Below the pieces are notes generated by a model. It did no database searches, had not been told where the DNA came from, and worked only from the letters and a program-made list of their open reading frames with translations. Source: Bacteroides sp. (GTDB lineage: Bacteria; Bacteroidota; Bacteroidia; Bacteroidales; Bacteroidaceae). Taken from it: DNA of 45,972 nt. Each line of letters starts with the position of its first letter. The first letter of the stretch is position 1. The stretch lies in NCBI RefSeq assembly GCF_030151085.1, contig NZ_JASLER010000077.1, forward strand, positions 1 to 45,972. Reading direction: 5' to 3'. Below, in pieces: positions 15,850 through 22,343 of this stretch. The position numbers and the translations under genes were made by a program.

Positions 15850-15866
15850 CAAAAGTAATACTTTTG
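15850..15866. promoter_or_regulatory. Back-to-back -7 boxes in a perfect 17-bp palindrome (tdk promoter)
   Basis: CAAAAGTAATACTTTTG reads TACTTTTG on both strands (minus 15857-15850, plus 15859-15866). Each fits TAnnTTTG. The minus copy is correctly placed for tdk. The plus copy could drive the gene at 15918, or the symmetry could bind a regulator. Confidence 0.5.
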
Positions 15867-15899
15867 TTGGCTTTCAGAGATTATTTCATTATTTATTTC

Positions 15900-15907
15900 T
15901 ACATTTG
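15900..15907 (+). promoter_or_regulatory. Candidate -7 box before the coiled-coil protein gene
   Basis: TACATTTG, followed by C, fits the consensus and ends 10 nt before the ATG at 15918. It supports that start over the upstream in-frame ATG at 15825, which would overlap the tdk start. Confidence 0.5.
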
Positions 15908-15917
15908 CGGCATTAAC

Positions 15918-16451
15918 ATGGAGTGTGTAGAAAATATGCAAACCTTACTAAACGACATAGAACTGGACATTCAGGAATTGAAATGTTTGATGCAGGCTAT
16001 TGCAGGTGATACCAATTCGGCGTTGCGAGTAGTAGCAAAACGTAGTATTCAGCAAATGAAAATGCGTTTGGATGAACTACAGAAATTATTAGATGAAATT
16101 CCTGAAATTAATCCGATTGTAACTCGTGTTATAAGAGATGAGGAAGAACAATCTGTTGCCAGTGCTGCTGAGCCGATGTTATCTCCCGTAGCTTCATCTT
16201 CACCTATTCTAGCAGAATGTATTAAACCCTCCAAAGACCTTCGTCATGCTATTAGTTTGAATGATTCATTTCGATTTACTCGTGAACTGTTTGGCGGTGA
16301 TGCGTTGCGTATGAATGAAATAGTGCGTTTATTGGGTGAAGCTCCTGATTTGAATAAAGCAATAGTTATTTTCAATTCGGAGGTACAACTTGATGAAGAA
16401 AATGAAGCAGTAATTGATTTTATAGAACTTCTTAAAAAATACTTTTGTTAA
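15918..16451 (+). CDS. Hypothetical protein with N-terminal coiled coil
   Basis: The frame is open from an ATG at 15825, but that part overlaps the tdk start and encodes an unlikely hydrophobic leader. The ATG at 15918, just after a -7 box, is chosen and gives 177 residues. Residues of about 5-55 (MQTLLNDIELDIQELKCLMQAIAGD, MKMRLDELQKLLDEI) are helical with heptads. A low-complexity linker follows. The C-terminal part (about 105-177) has the conserved-looking SLNDSFRFTRELFGGDALRMNEIVRLLGEAPDLNKAIVIFNSE. I do not recognise a named family. The gene lies 7 nt before rsmI and probably shares its transcript. Confidence 0.65.
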   Translation: MECVENMQTLLNDIELDIQELKCLMQAIAGDTNSALRVVAKRSIQQMKMRLDELQKLLDEIPEINPIVTRVIRDEEEQSVASAAEPMLSPVASSSPILAECIKPSKDLRHAISLNDSFRFTRELFGGDALRMNEIVRLLGEAPDLNKAIVIFNSEVQLDEENEAVIDFIELLKKYFC

Positions 16452-16458
16452 TTCACTG

Positions 16459-17139
16459 ATGGATATGGGAAGACTTTATGTAGTACCTACTCCGGTGGGA
16501 AATTTGGAAGATATGACATTCCGTGCTATCCGGATATTGAAGGAGGCAGACTTGATACTTGCTGAAGATACGCGTACATCAGGGATTTTACTAAAACATT
16601 TTGAGATAAAGAACTCCATGCAATCCCACCATAAATTTAATGAACATAAAATGGTGGAAAGTGTTGTTAATAGAATAAAGAGTGGTGAAACGGTAGCTCT
16701 CATTTCTGACGCAGGTACACCTGGAATATCAGATCCTGGTTTCTTGGTAGTAAGAGAATGTGTTCGTAATGGCATCGAAGTGCAATGCCTGCCGGGGGCA
16801 ACTGCCTTTGTACCGGCATTGGTTGCGTCTGGTTTGCCAAATGAGAAGTTCTGCTTTGAAGGATTTCTTCCACAAAAAAAAGGACGCATGACACGTTTAA
16901 AAACATTGGCGCAAGAATATCGTACGATGGTTTTTTACGAATCACCCCATAGGTTGGTAAAAGCTTTGACGCAATTTGTGGAACATTTTGGTGCAGAACG
17001 TCAAGCATCTGTTTCCCGAGAGATTTCTAAAGTACATGAAGAAACTGTTCGTGGAACTCTCACAGAGCTAATTGAGCATTTTACTGCCAATGAGCCTCGT
17101 GGTGAAATAGTAATTGTAGTAGCAGGAATAGACGATTAA
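16459..17139 (+). CDS. rsmI: 16S rRNA (cytidine-1402-2'-O)-methyltransferase
   Basis: The 226-residue protein is RsmI, a tetrapyrrole-methylase-fold enzyme that 2'-O-methylates C1402 of 16S rRNA using S-adenosylmethionine. Motifs are LYVVPTPVGNLEDMTFRAIRIL (residues 5-26), LAEDTRTSGILLKHF, the glycine-rich SDAGTPGISDPGF, and CLPGATAFVPALVASGLP. The length is slightly short of the E. coli enzyme because the C-terminal extension is missing, as is usual in Bacteroidetes. ATG 16459 is used; a second in-frame ATG at 16465 is possible. It forms a unit with the preceding coiled-coil protein gene. Confidence 0.94.
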   Translation: MDMGRLYVVPTPVGNLEDMTFRAIRILKEADLILAEDTRTSGILLKHFEIKNSMQSHHKFNEHKMVESVVNRIKSGETVALISDAGTPGISDPGFLVVRECVRNGIEVQCLPGATAFVPALVASGLPNEKFCFEGFLPQKKGRMTRLKTLAQEYRTMVFYESPHRLVKALTQFVEHFGAERQASVSREISKVHEETVRGTLTELIEHFTANEPRGEIVIVVAGIDD

Positions 17140-17173
17140 ATAACTTCATTAACAAAACGTAAATTAAAAGCGT

Positions 17174-18052
17174 ATGAAAAAGTTAGCTGTTTTGATTGTA
17201 TGCGGTGCTGTAATGGCTTCGTGTAATGGTTTTTCAGGTGGTAGTAAAGACCAGTTGAAAGCTGAAAATGATTCTCTTTTGATGGAACTGACACAGCGCA
17301 ATGCTGAATTGGATGAGATGATGGGAACTTTTAATGATATTTCTGAAGGATTTCGTCAAATCAATGCTGCCGAAAGCCGTGTGGATTTACAACGTGGTGC
17401 TGTGTCCGAAGGTTCATTAAGTGCTAAAGAGCAGATCACTTCTGATATTGAATTCATCCGTAAGCAGATGGAAGAAAACAAAGAACAGATTTCCAAACTG
17501 CAAGCTATGCTGAAAAGTAGTAAGACTAATTCTACTCAATTGAAGAAAGCTGTTGAATCTTTAACTCAGGAATTAGTTGCTAAGACTCAGCGTATAGAAG
17601 AATTGCAAGCAGAATTGGCTTCTAAAAATATTCGTATTCAGGAGTTGGATGCTGCTGTGACAGGATTATCTGCTGATAAAGACATGTTGTCTGCTGAGAA
17701 TGAAGCGAAATCTAAGACGGTTTCCGAACAAGACAAAGCTCTTAATACTGCTTGGTTCGTTTTTGGAACAAAGAAAGAGTTGAAGGATCAGAAGATTTTG
17801 ACAAATACAGGACTCTTTAAGAAAGGACAGGTTCTGAAAGATGGAGATATCAACAAGGACTATTTTACACAGGTGGATATTCGTACTACAAAAGAAATTA
17901 AGTTATACTCTAAGGATGCTGAGATATTGACAACTCAACCGACGGGATCTTATTCTTTGGAAAAAGACGATAAGGGACAACTTACTTTGAAGATCACCAA
18001 TCCGAAAGAATTCTGGAGTGTATCTAAGTATTTGGTAATTCAAGTGAAGTAA
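17174..18052 (+). CDS. Coiled-coil lipoprotein of unknown function
   Basis: The 292-residue protein starts with a lipoprotein signal (MKKLAVLIVCGAVMASC) with the lipidated cysteine at residue 17. Residues of about 25-185 form an extended coiled coil with a short break (LKAENDSLLMELTQRNAELDEMM, then IEFIRKQMEENKEQISKLQAML, KRIEEL-like repeats and EELQAELASKNIRIQELDAAV). The C-terminal domain (about 190-292) begins ALNTAWFVFGTKKELKDQKIL and is strand-rich, ending in KEFWSVSKYLVIQVK. I recall similar Bacteroides lipoproteins with this tail but no assigned function. An envelope structural role is only a guess. A terminator hairpin follows at 18085. Confidence 0.75.
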   Translation: MKKLAVLIVCGAVMASCNGFSGGSKDQLKAENDSLLMELTQRNAELDEMMGTFNDISEGFRQINAAESRVDLQRGAVSEGSLSAKEQITSDIEFIRKQMEENKEQISKLQAMLKSSKTNSTQLKKAVESLTQELVAKTQRIEELQAELASKNIRIQELDAAVTGLSADKDMLSAENEAKSKTVSEQDKALNTAWFVFGTKKELKDQKILTNTGLFKKGQVLKDGDINKDYFTQVDIRTTKEIKLYSKDAEILTTQPTGSYSLEKDDKGQLTLKITNPKEFWSVSKYLVIQVK

Positions 18053-18084
18053 CACTTTATTGTGTATTTTTAATTGAAAATAAG

Positions 18085-18134
18085 TTGCTGCAGATTTATA
18101 CAGAGGACACTTTCTCTGTGTAGTTCTGCAGCAA
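18085..18134 (+). terminator. Intrinsic terminator after the coiled-coil lipoprotein
   Basis: TTGCTGCAGA (18085-18094) pairs with TCTGCAGCAA (18125-18134), with an inner ACAGAG/CTCTGT stem. A T-rich run follows up to 18145. Confidence 0.75.
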
Positions 18135-18162
18135 TTTATTTTTTTAGTCTTATATATAATTT

Positions 18163-18861
18163 ATGGCTTATTCATATAAAAACTTGTTTTTTGATCTTGA
18201 TGATACTTTGTGGGCTTTTTCTGAAAATGCACATGATACATTTGAAGAAATGTATTTTAAGTATCGTTACGATCGTTATTTTGACTCTTTCGAACATTAT
18301 TATAAAATTTATCAAGACCGTAATTTGGAGTTGTGGGCGGAATATGGTGATGGGCATATTACAAAAGAAGACTTGAATCGCCAACGTTTTCTGTATCCAT
18401 TGGAAGCTGTTGGTGTTGCGGATGCTGCATTAGCAAAAGCTTTTTCTGATGATTTCTTTTCTGTTATTCCAACTAAAAGTAAATTGATGCCGTTTGCAAA
18501 AGAATTGCTGGAATATTTATCGGGGAAATATAAGTTATACATCCTTTCTAATGGTTTCCAGGAACTTCAATGTCATAAAATGCGTTCGGCTGGAATTGCT
18601 CATTATTTTAAAAAAGTTATTCTGTCGGATGACATCGGAGTACTAAAACCTTGGCCTGAAATTTTTCATTTTGCACTTTCAGCCACTCAATCAGAATTGA
18701 AGGATTCACTAATGATAGGTGACAGTTGGGACAATGATATAACCGGAGCAAAAAATGTGGGTATGCATCAGGCATTCTATAATGTGAATGGTAGAACAGA
18801 GTTTCCTTTCCGACCCACTTATCATGTAACTAGCTTAAAAGATTTAGTGCAAATTTTGTGA
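18163..18861 (+). CDS. YjjG-type HAD nucleotidase (noncanonical pyrimidine nucleotidase)
   Basis: The 232-residue HAD enzyme has the nucleophile D11-L-D13-D-T (LFFDLDDTLW), the serine of motif II in YILSNGFQELQ, the lysine in VLKPWPEIFHFAL, and motif IV GDSWDNDITGA. A helical cap with WAEYGDGHITKEDLNRQRFLYPL lies at about residues 50-85. This pattern matches YjjG-like enzymes, which hydrolyse 5'-nucleotides including noncanonical pyrimidine ones and so clean the dNTP pool. It stands 28 nt after the preceding terminator and 46 nt before the MarC gene. Confidence 0.88.
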   Translation: MAYSYKNLFFDLDDTLWAFSENAHDTFEEMYFKYRYDRYFDSFEHYYKIYQDRNLELWAEYGDGHITKEDLNRQRFLYPLEAVGVADAALAKAFSDDFFSVIPTKSKLMPFAKELLEYLSGKYKLYILSNGFQELQCHKMRSAGIAHYFKKVILSDDIGVLKPWPEIFHFALSATQSELKDSLMIGDSWDNDITGAKNVGMHQAFYNVNGRTEFPFRPTYHVTSLKDLVQIL

Positions 18862-18879
18862 CATTGTAAGATTTAGTTG

Positions 18880-18887
18880 TATTTTTG
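18880..18887 (+). promoter_or_regulatory. Bacteroides promoter of the MarC gene
   Basis: TATTTTTG fits TAnnTTTG, with a -33 TTTG at 18855-18858 and 21 bp between. The gene starts at 18908, 20 nt downstream. Confidence 0.55.
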
Positions 18888-18907
18888 TCAGTAGAAACGT
18901 ATAATAT

Positions 18908-19561
18908 ATGACTATGGAAACGATCTTACCTTTCGCTTTGCTTTGTTTTACATCATTTTTCACATTAACGAACCCTCTCGGAACTATGCCGGTTTTCTTG
19001 ACCATGACGCATGGCATGTCGGATAAGGAACGGCAAGCGGTCGTTTCACGTGCTACGTTGGTTGCTTTTGTTACAATTATGGTTTTTGCTTTTGCTGGGC
19101 AATTTCTGTTCAAATTCTTTGGTATTTCTACGAATGGTTTCCGTATTGCTGGGGGGGTAATTATCTTCAAGATAGGTTACGACATGCTACAAGCCCGCTA
19201 TACCCCTATGAAACTTAAAGATGAAGAAATTAAAACTTATGCAGATGATATTTCTATCACTCCTCTTGGTATACCGATGTTGTGTGGTCCGGGTGCTATC
19301 GCAAATGCAATTGTTCTGATGCAGGATGCCAACTCTTTTGAAATGAAAGGAGTCCTGATAGGTATGATTGCTTTTATCTATTTGATCACTTTCTTTATAT
19401 TACGCGCTTCAACCCGATTGGTGAAAGTTTTGGGCGAAACAGGAAATAACGTAATGATGCGATTGATGGGACTTATCTTGATGGTTATTGCAGTCGAATG
19501 TTTTGTTAGTGGAGCAAAGCCTATATTATTAGATATATTGAAAGAAGGAATATCTTCATAG
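18908..19561 (+). CDS. MarC family integral membrane protein
   Basis: The 217-residue protein shows the six-helix MarC/UPF0056 layout. Helices lie at about 5-30 (ILPFALLCFTSFFTLTNPLGTMPVFL), 45-65, 75-95 (GISTNGFRIAGGVIIFKIGYDML), 115-140 (ISITPLGIPMLCGPGAIANAIVLM), 150-170 and 185-215. NPLG in helix 1 and P-x-x-CGPGAI in the middle are family hallmarks. The function of the family is unsettled; it was once linked to multiple antibiotic resistance, later withdrawn. ATG 18908 is taken, with 18914 also possible. A strong terminator follows. Confidence 0.9.
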   Translation: MTMETILPFALLCFTSFFTLTNPLGTMPVFLTMTHGMSDKERQAVVSRATLVAFVTIMVFAFAGQFLFKFFGISTNGFRIAGGVIIFKIGYDMLQARYTPMKLKDEEIKTYADDISITPLGIPMLCGPGAIANAIVLMQDANSFEMKGVLIGMIAFIYLITFFILRASTRLVKVLGETGNNVMMRLMGLILMVIAVECFVSGAKPILLDILKEGISS

Positions 19562-19571
19562 AGAGATGAAG

Positions 19572-19604
19572 AAAGGAGGATAATGCAGCGCATTGCCCTC
19601 CTTT
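19572..19604. terminator. Bidirectional terminator between the MarC gene and cassette 1
   Basis: AAAGGAGG (19572-19579) pairs with CCTCCTTT (19597-19604), with an inner AATGC/GCATT stem and a T-run following on the plus strand. It also serves the convergent minus-strand operon ending at 19624. Confidence 0.8.
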
Positions 19605-19623
19605 TTTACTTCTGTTGTAATCA

Positions 19624-20127
19624 TTAGAAGTCATCAGCTGGGAAACCTGTACGGCGGAATCCTGCTACTTCATAAGATATAGATGGATCATCATCGTCAA
19701 ACTGTATTGTGTATACAATACTGTCTGCTGGCATACCGCTGGGTGTAGTGGCTGCGTCTTTTAGAATTTTTCCATCAATTATTTTCACCTTACATTCGTA
19801 AGAAACATTATTTATGAATTCTTTAGTAGAGAATGTTCGTGCTGTATAGTCCACATCTACTTTCAATTTGTAATTCCAAAAATTCCCCATGTCTTCGATC
19901 CACATTTCTGTTGCTTTATTGGCTGCAGTATTGTAAGTACTCATTTGGAAATGTCCAACTCCATAAATGTCACCTTGTTTTTGTCCGTCGACAATTGCAT
20001 TAATGGTTACCCACCAAGTACCTGCCATTTTTTCAACGGCAGTTCCACCCGGTTCCGTTTCGTCATCACACGCTGTAAACGCAAATGAAACCGTTATAAA
20101 TAAAAGTAATGCTATATATTTTTTCAT
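19624..20127 (-). CDS. Cassette 1 lipoprotein, lipid-binding/lipocalin-like (BT2261-like)
   Basis: The 167-residue protein has a lipoprotein signal (MKKYIALLLFITVSFAFTAC, Cys20). The rest is a small beta-rich domain (MAGTWWVTINAIVDGQKQGDIYGVGHFQMSTYN and later VDYTARTFSTKEFINNVSYECKVKIIDGKIL) of the Bacteroides lipid-binding putative hydrolase type. It is the last gene of a four-gene unit (SusC, SusD, Ig-like lipoprotein, this one), with 12 nt to the gene before. That order and these protein types resemble B. thetaiotaomicron BT2264-BT2261, a peptide-binding SusCD complex whose two extra lipoproteins sit on the transporter (Glenwright et al. 2017, from memory). The orthology is not tested. 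Confidence 0.75.
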   Translation of the reverse strand: MKKYIALLLFITVSFAFTACDDETEPGGTAVEKMAGTWWVTINAIVDGQKQGDIYGVGHFQMSTYNTAANKATEMWIEDMGNFWNYKLKVDVDYTARTFSTKEFINNVSYECKVKIIDGKILKDAATTPSGMPADSIVYTIQFDDDDPSISYEVAGFRRTGFPADDF

Positions 20128-20139
20128 ATTTCAAATTAT

Positions 20140-20829
20140 TTATTTGGTTAATGTTACCAAGAGTTCACTGGTATTGTATTTAAGACTTAAGTTTATTGCG
20201 CCTGTAGCCGGATCATAGCTGCCGCTATTAAGGGCAAGAACTGTGACGCCTACCTCCGGAGCCCAAGTACCTAATTTTACCATTGAAATGGTATTGTTAG
20301 CTTCTAGTTTGATGATAGCTTCTGCTTTAAGATCATAAGCGTCTGCAAAACTTGGATTCAGACCATAGAACTGAAAGCCACCCATGATGTCATTTATCTC
20401 ATAAGTGCCATCTCCTTTATCTGTAATCTGGATCGGGGCATTTACGTAATGACGGGTTCCTGCCTTTGTTTCTCCAAAGTAAGCGCTGGCAAATGTTGAG
20501 GCTGCTACCAATACTCTACGGGATTGTGAAACCGAGAAGCCATCTACATTAGCTACAGAGTATACCAAAGTATAAATATCACTCTTCGTGTTGTCTACAG
20601 CTCCTGTTATTTTTACATTGTCGGTTATGTCTTCATTGCCTTCCGATGCCGTATAGCCTGGCTCGGTATATACTTCGTTCAACTTTATTTTCATAACATC
20701 ATCGCCCTTCAATTCTAAAGACGCGAAATGTGTCACTTTTGAAATGTCATCTGAAGTCTTTTCGCATGAAGTAAATGTTATTACTCCAAGACATATCAGC
20801 AAACTATATATCAATCTTTTCATATTCAT
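20140..20829 (-). CDS. Cassette 1 surface lipoprotein with Ig-like domain (DUF5012/BT2262-like)
   Basis: The 229-residue lipoprotein has a signal peptide ending FTSC (Cys22), then a bacterial Ig-like domain of about 35-110 residues. That domain shows the DUF5011/5012 hallmark MKIKLNEVYTEPGYTASEGNEDITDNVKITGAVDNTKSDIYTLVYSV. The C-terminal half (110-229) carries a strand-rich domain that begins YFGETKAGTRHYVNAPIQ. It lies 22 nt after the SusD gene and 12 nt before the small lipoprotein. In the related B. thetaiotaomicron complex such a protein is an accessory subunit of the SusC/SusD transporter. It is probably silent unless cassette 1 receives the expression head. ATG 20829 or the next in-frame ATG two codons on could be the start. 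Confidence 0.75.
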   Translation of the reverse strand: MNMKRLIYSLLICLGVITFTSCEKTSDDISKVTHFASLELKGDDVMKIKLNEVYTEPGYTASEGNEDITDNVKITGAVDNTKSDIYTLVYSVANVDGFSVSQSRRVLVAASTFASAYFGETKAGTRHYVNAPIQITDKGDGTYEINDIMGGFQFYGLNPSFADAYDLKAEAIIKLEANNTISMVKLGTWAPEVGVTVLALNSGSYDPATGAINLSLKYNTSELLVTLTK

Positions 20830-20851
20830 TTTATATATTACAATTTACTTT

Positions 20852-22336
20852 TTATTTCACATCCCACCAGATAGGAGTACTTGCTGGTACTATTGCCGGA
20901 GTATTGGTATTGTATTGACGAGCGGACAACGGATAGAACATACGCTTGATTAATCCACCCGTTTCCAGACCGTTTGTCCAAGGAGCTATCAACTCACCGG
21001 GAGTATAAATCAAGCTGTTCTCATAAACTTCCTTGGCTGTATAGGAAGAGAGTTTCGGACAATCTGTACGACGGATTTCACTCCATGCTTCCATGTGATC
21101 CATATAGAAGAGCGCTACCCATTTTTGCATATAGATTAATTCCAGTTTTTCGTTGTTGGAATTTGCGTTAGACCATGCCACTGCACCATTTGTGCCATAA
21201 ATACTATTACCTTGACCGGACATACCGCGAGCTAGAAAGTCTGCATTTATTCCGGCTTCGTAAGCGTTTTTCGCTGCACTATCGTTGTTCAAGAAACGTA
21301 CATTCACTTCAGCAATCAAGAATTGCAGTTCACTTTGAGTGAAAAAATAAACCGGTTTAGTCTTTGCGATACCCACATTGATCGCGCTGACATCTTTGTT
21401 TTTCTGTTCTTTCAATACATCATGTCCGCCTGGAACTGCTCCTACGAAATCTTTTGTGGCAGTAGCTTGATTCATTCCATAAGCAATGCGTGGATCGGCA
21501 GTAGCTTTCAAATAGCTGACAATCGGATAAGCCGCACAATGGTTTCCTGTATTAGAGGTGCTGGTTGTATACCAAGGATTACGGAAATTCACTTCATCCT
21601 TAAACACATCGAACATGATATCACCGCTGAAGAAATTATTAGCTTGTACCAATGCTTTTACTTTATCTGTATATGCAGAAGCATCTATGTTAGCATCAAT
21701 GAAACGCAAATACATACGCAGGCGCAAAGCATTAGCGAAACCGATCCATTGTTTCATATCTTGTTTGCATACTAAATCAGGTGAATCCATTGTAGAGCCA
21801 TCCAAAGCTTGTTCTGCAACGTCAAGCTCTGCCAAGACACCTTTATAAACAGTCTCACCATCATCCCATTTAGGAGTTGGATTAGAGTTCCCTTGCAATG
21901 CCTCTGTATATGGACATGCTCCCATATTATCCACTAATACTTGGAAGATGTAAGCACGTAATACGGTAGTAGCAAAACGATCGGCGGGATTCACACTTTT
22001 GTCCAGCACTTGCTGGGCGTCTTCCAAAGCACCTGCGTATATTATGCGGTAAGAATAATCCATCTCTTGTGAACTTTCCATAAAAGAATAAGTAGCCAGA
22101 GCATTGTATTGGTTTGCTTCGGGCATCTGTTCAAAGTATTGCGAGAAGAAACCTGCATAATTATAGATTTCTCCGCCTACAGTCGATGCAATTTCACCAG
22201 CTATAGCCGGAAAGATCAAATCCGAAGTTACTTGGTCATTTTGGGGATAGTTCGGATCATCATTTATATTCAAATCGCAACTAGCGAATATCAATGCTGC
22301 GATGGAGGTAGTTAATAGTATTTTTTTCATTTTCAT
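20852..22336 (-). CDS. Cassette 1 SusD-like substrate-binding lipoprotein
   Basis: The 494-residue lipoprotein has its lipobox at FASC (Cys20). It has the helical SusD/RagB fold, nearer the SusD-like_2 subgroup. Recognisable stretches are DDPNYPQNDQVTSDLIFPAIAGEIAS at the N-terminus, LRAYIFQVLVDNMGACPYTEALQ, WIGFANALRLRMYLRFID, and the C-terminal EKLELIYMQKWVALFYMDHMEAWSEIRRTDCPKL. SusD proteins form a lid over the SusC barrel and capture ligand at the cell surface. Only 7 nt separate it from the end of the SusC cassette, so expression depends on whether that SusC body is joined to the promoter. A peptide ligand is possible if it is orthologous to BT2263 (inference). Confidence 0.9.
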   Translation of the reverse strand: MKMKKILLTTSIAALIFASCDLNINDDPNYPQNDQVTSDLIFPAIAGEIASTVGGEIYNYAGFFSQYFEQMPEANQYNALATYSFMESSQEMDYSYRIIYAGALEDAQQVLDKSVNPADRFATTVLRAYIFQVLVDNMGACPYTEALQGNSNPTPKWDDGETVYKGVLAELDVAEQALDGSTMDSPDLVCKQDMKQWIGFANALRLRMYLRFIDANIDASAYTDKVKALVQANNFFSGDIMFDVFKDEVNFRNPWYTTSTSNTGNHCAAYPIVSYLKATADPRIAYGMNQATATKDFVGAVPGGHDVLKEQKNKDVSAINVGIAKTKPVYFFTQSELQFLIAEVNVRFLNNDSAAKNAYEAGINADFLARGMSGQGNSIYGTNGAVAWSNANSNNEKLELIYMQKWVALFYMDHMEAWSEIRRTDCPKLSSYTAKEVYENSLIYTPGELIAPWTNGLETGGLIKRMFYPLSARQYNTNTPAIVPASTPIWWDVK

Positions 22337-22343
22337 TACTCAA

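Noticed and set aside
15825..15917. Upstream start for the coiled-coil protein before rsmI
   Set aside because: It would overlap the tdk start, place the -7 box inside the gene and add a hydrophobic stretch unlike the rest of the protein.
18123..18134. AGTTCTGCAGCAA resembling the 18-bp recombination core
   Set aside because: Only the first 8 bases agree, and they are part of a terminator stem.
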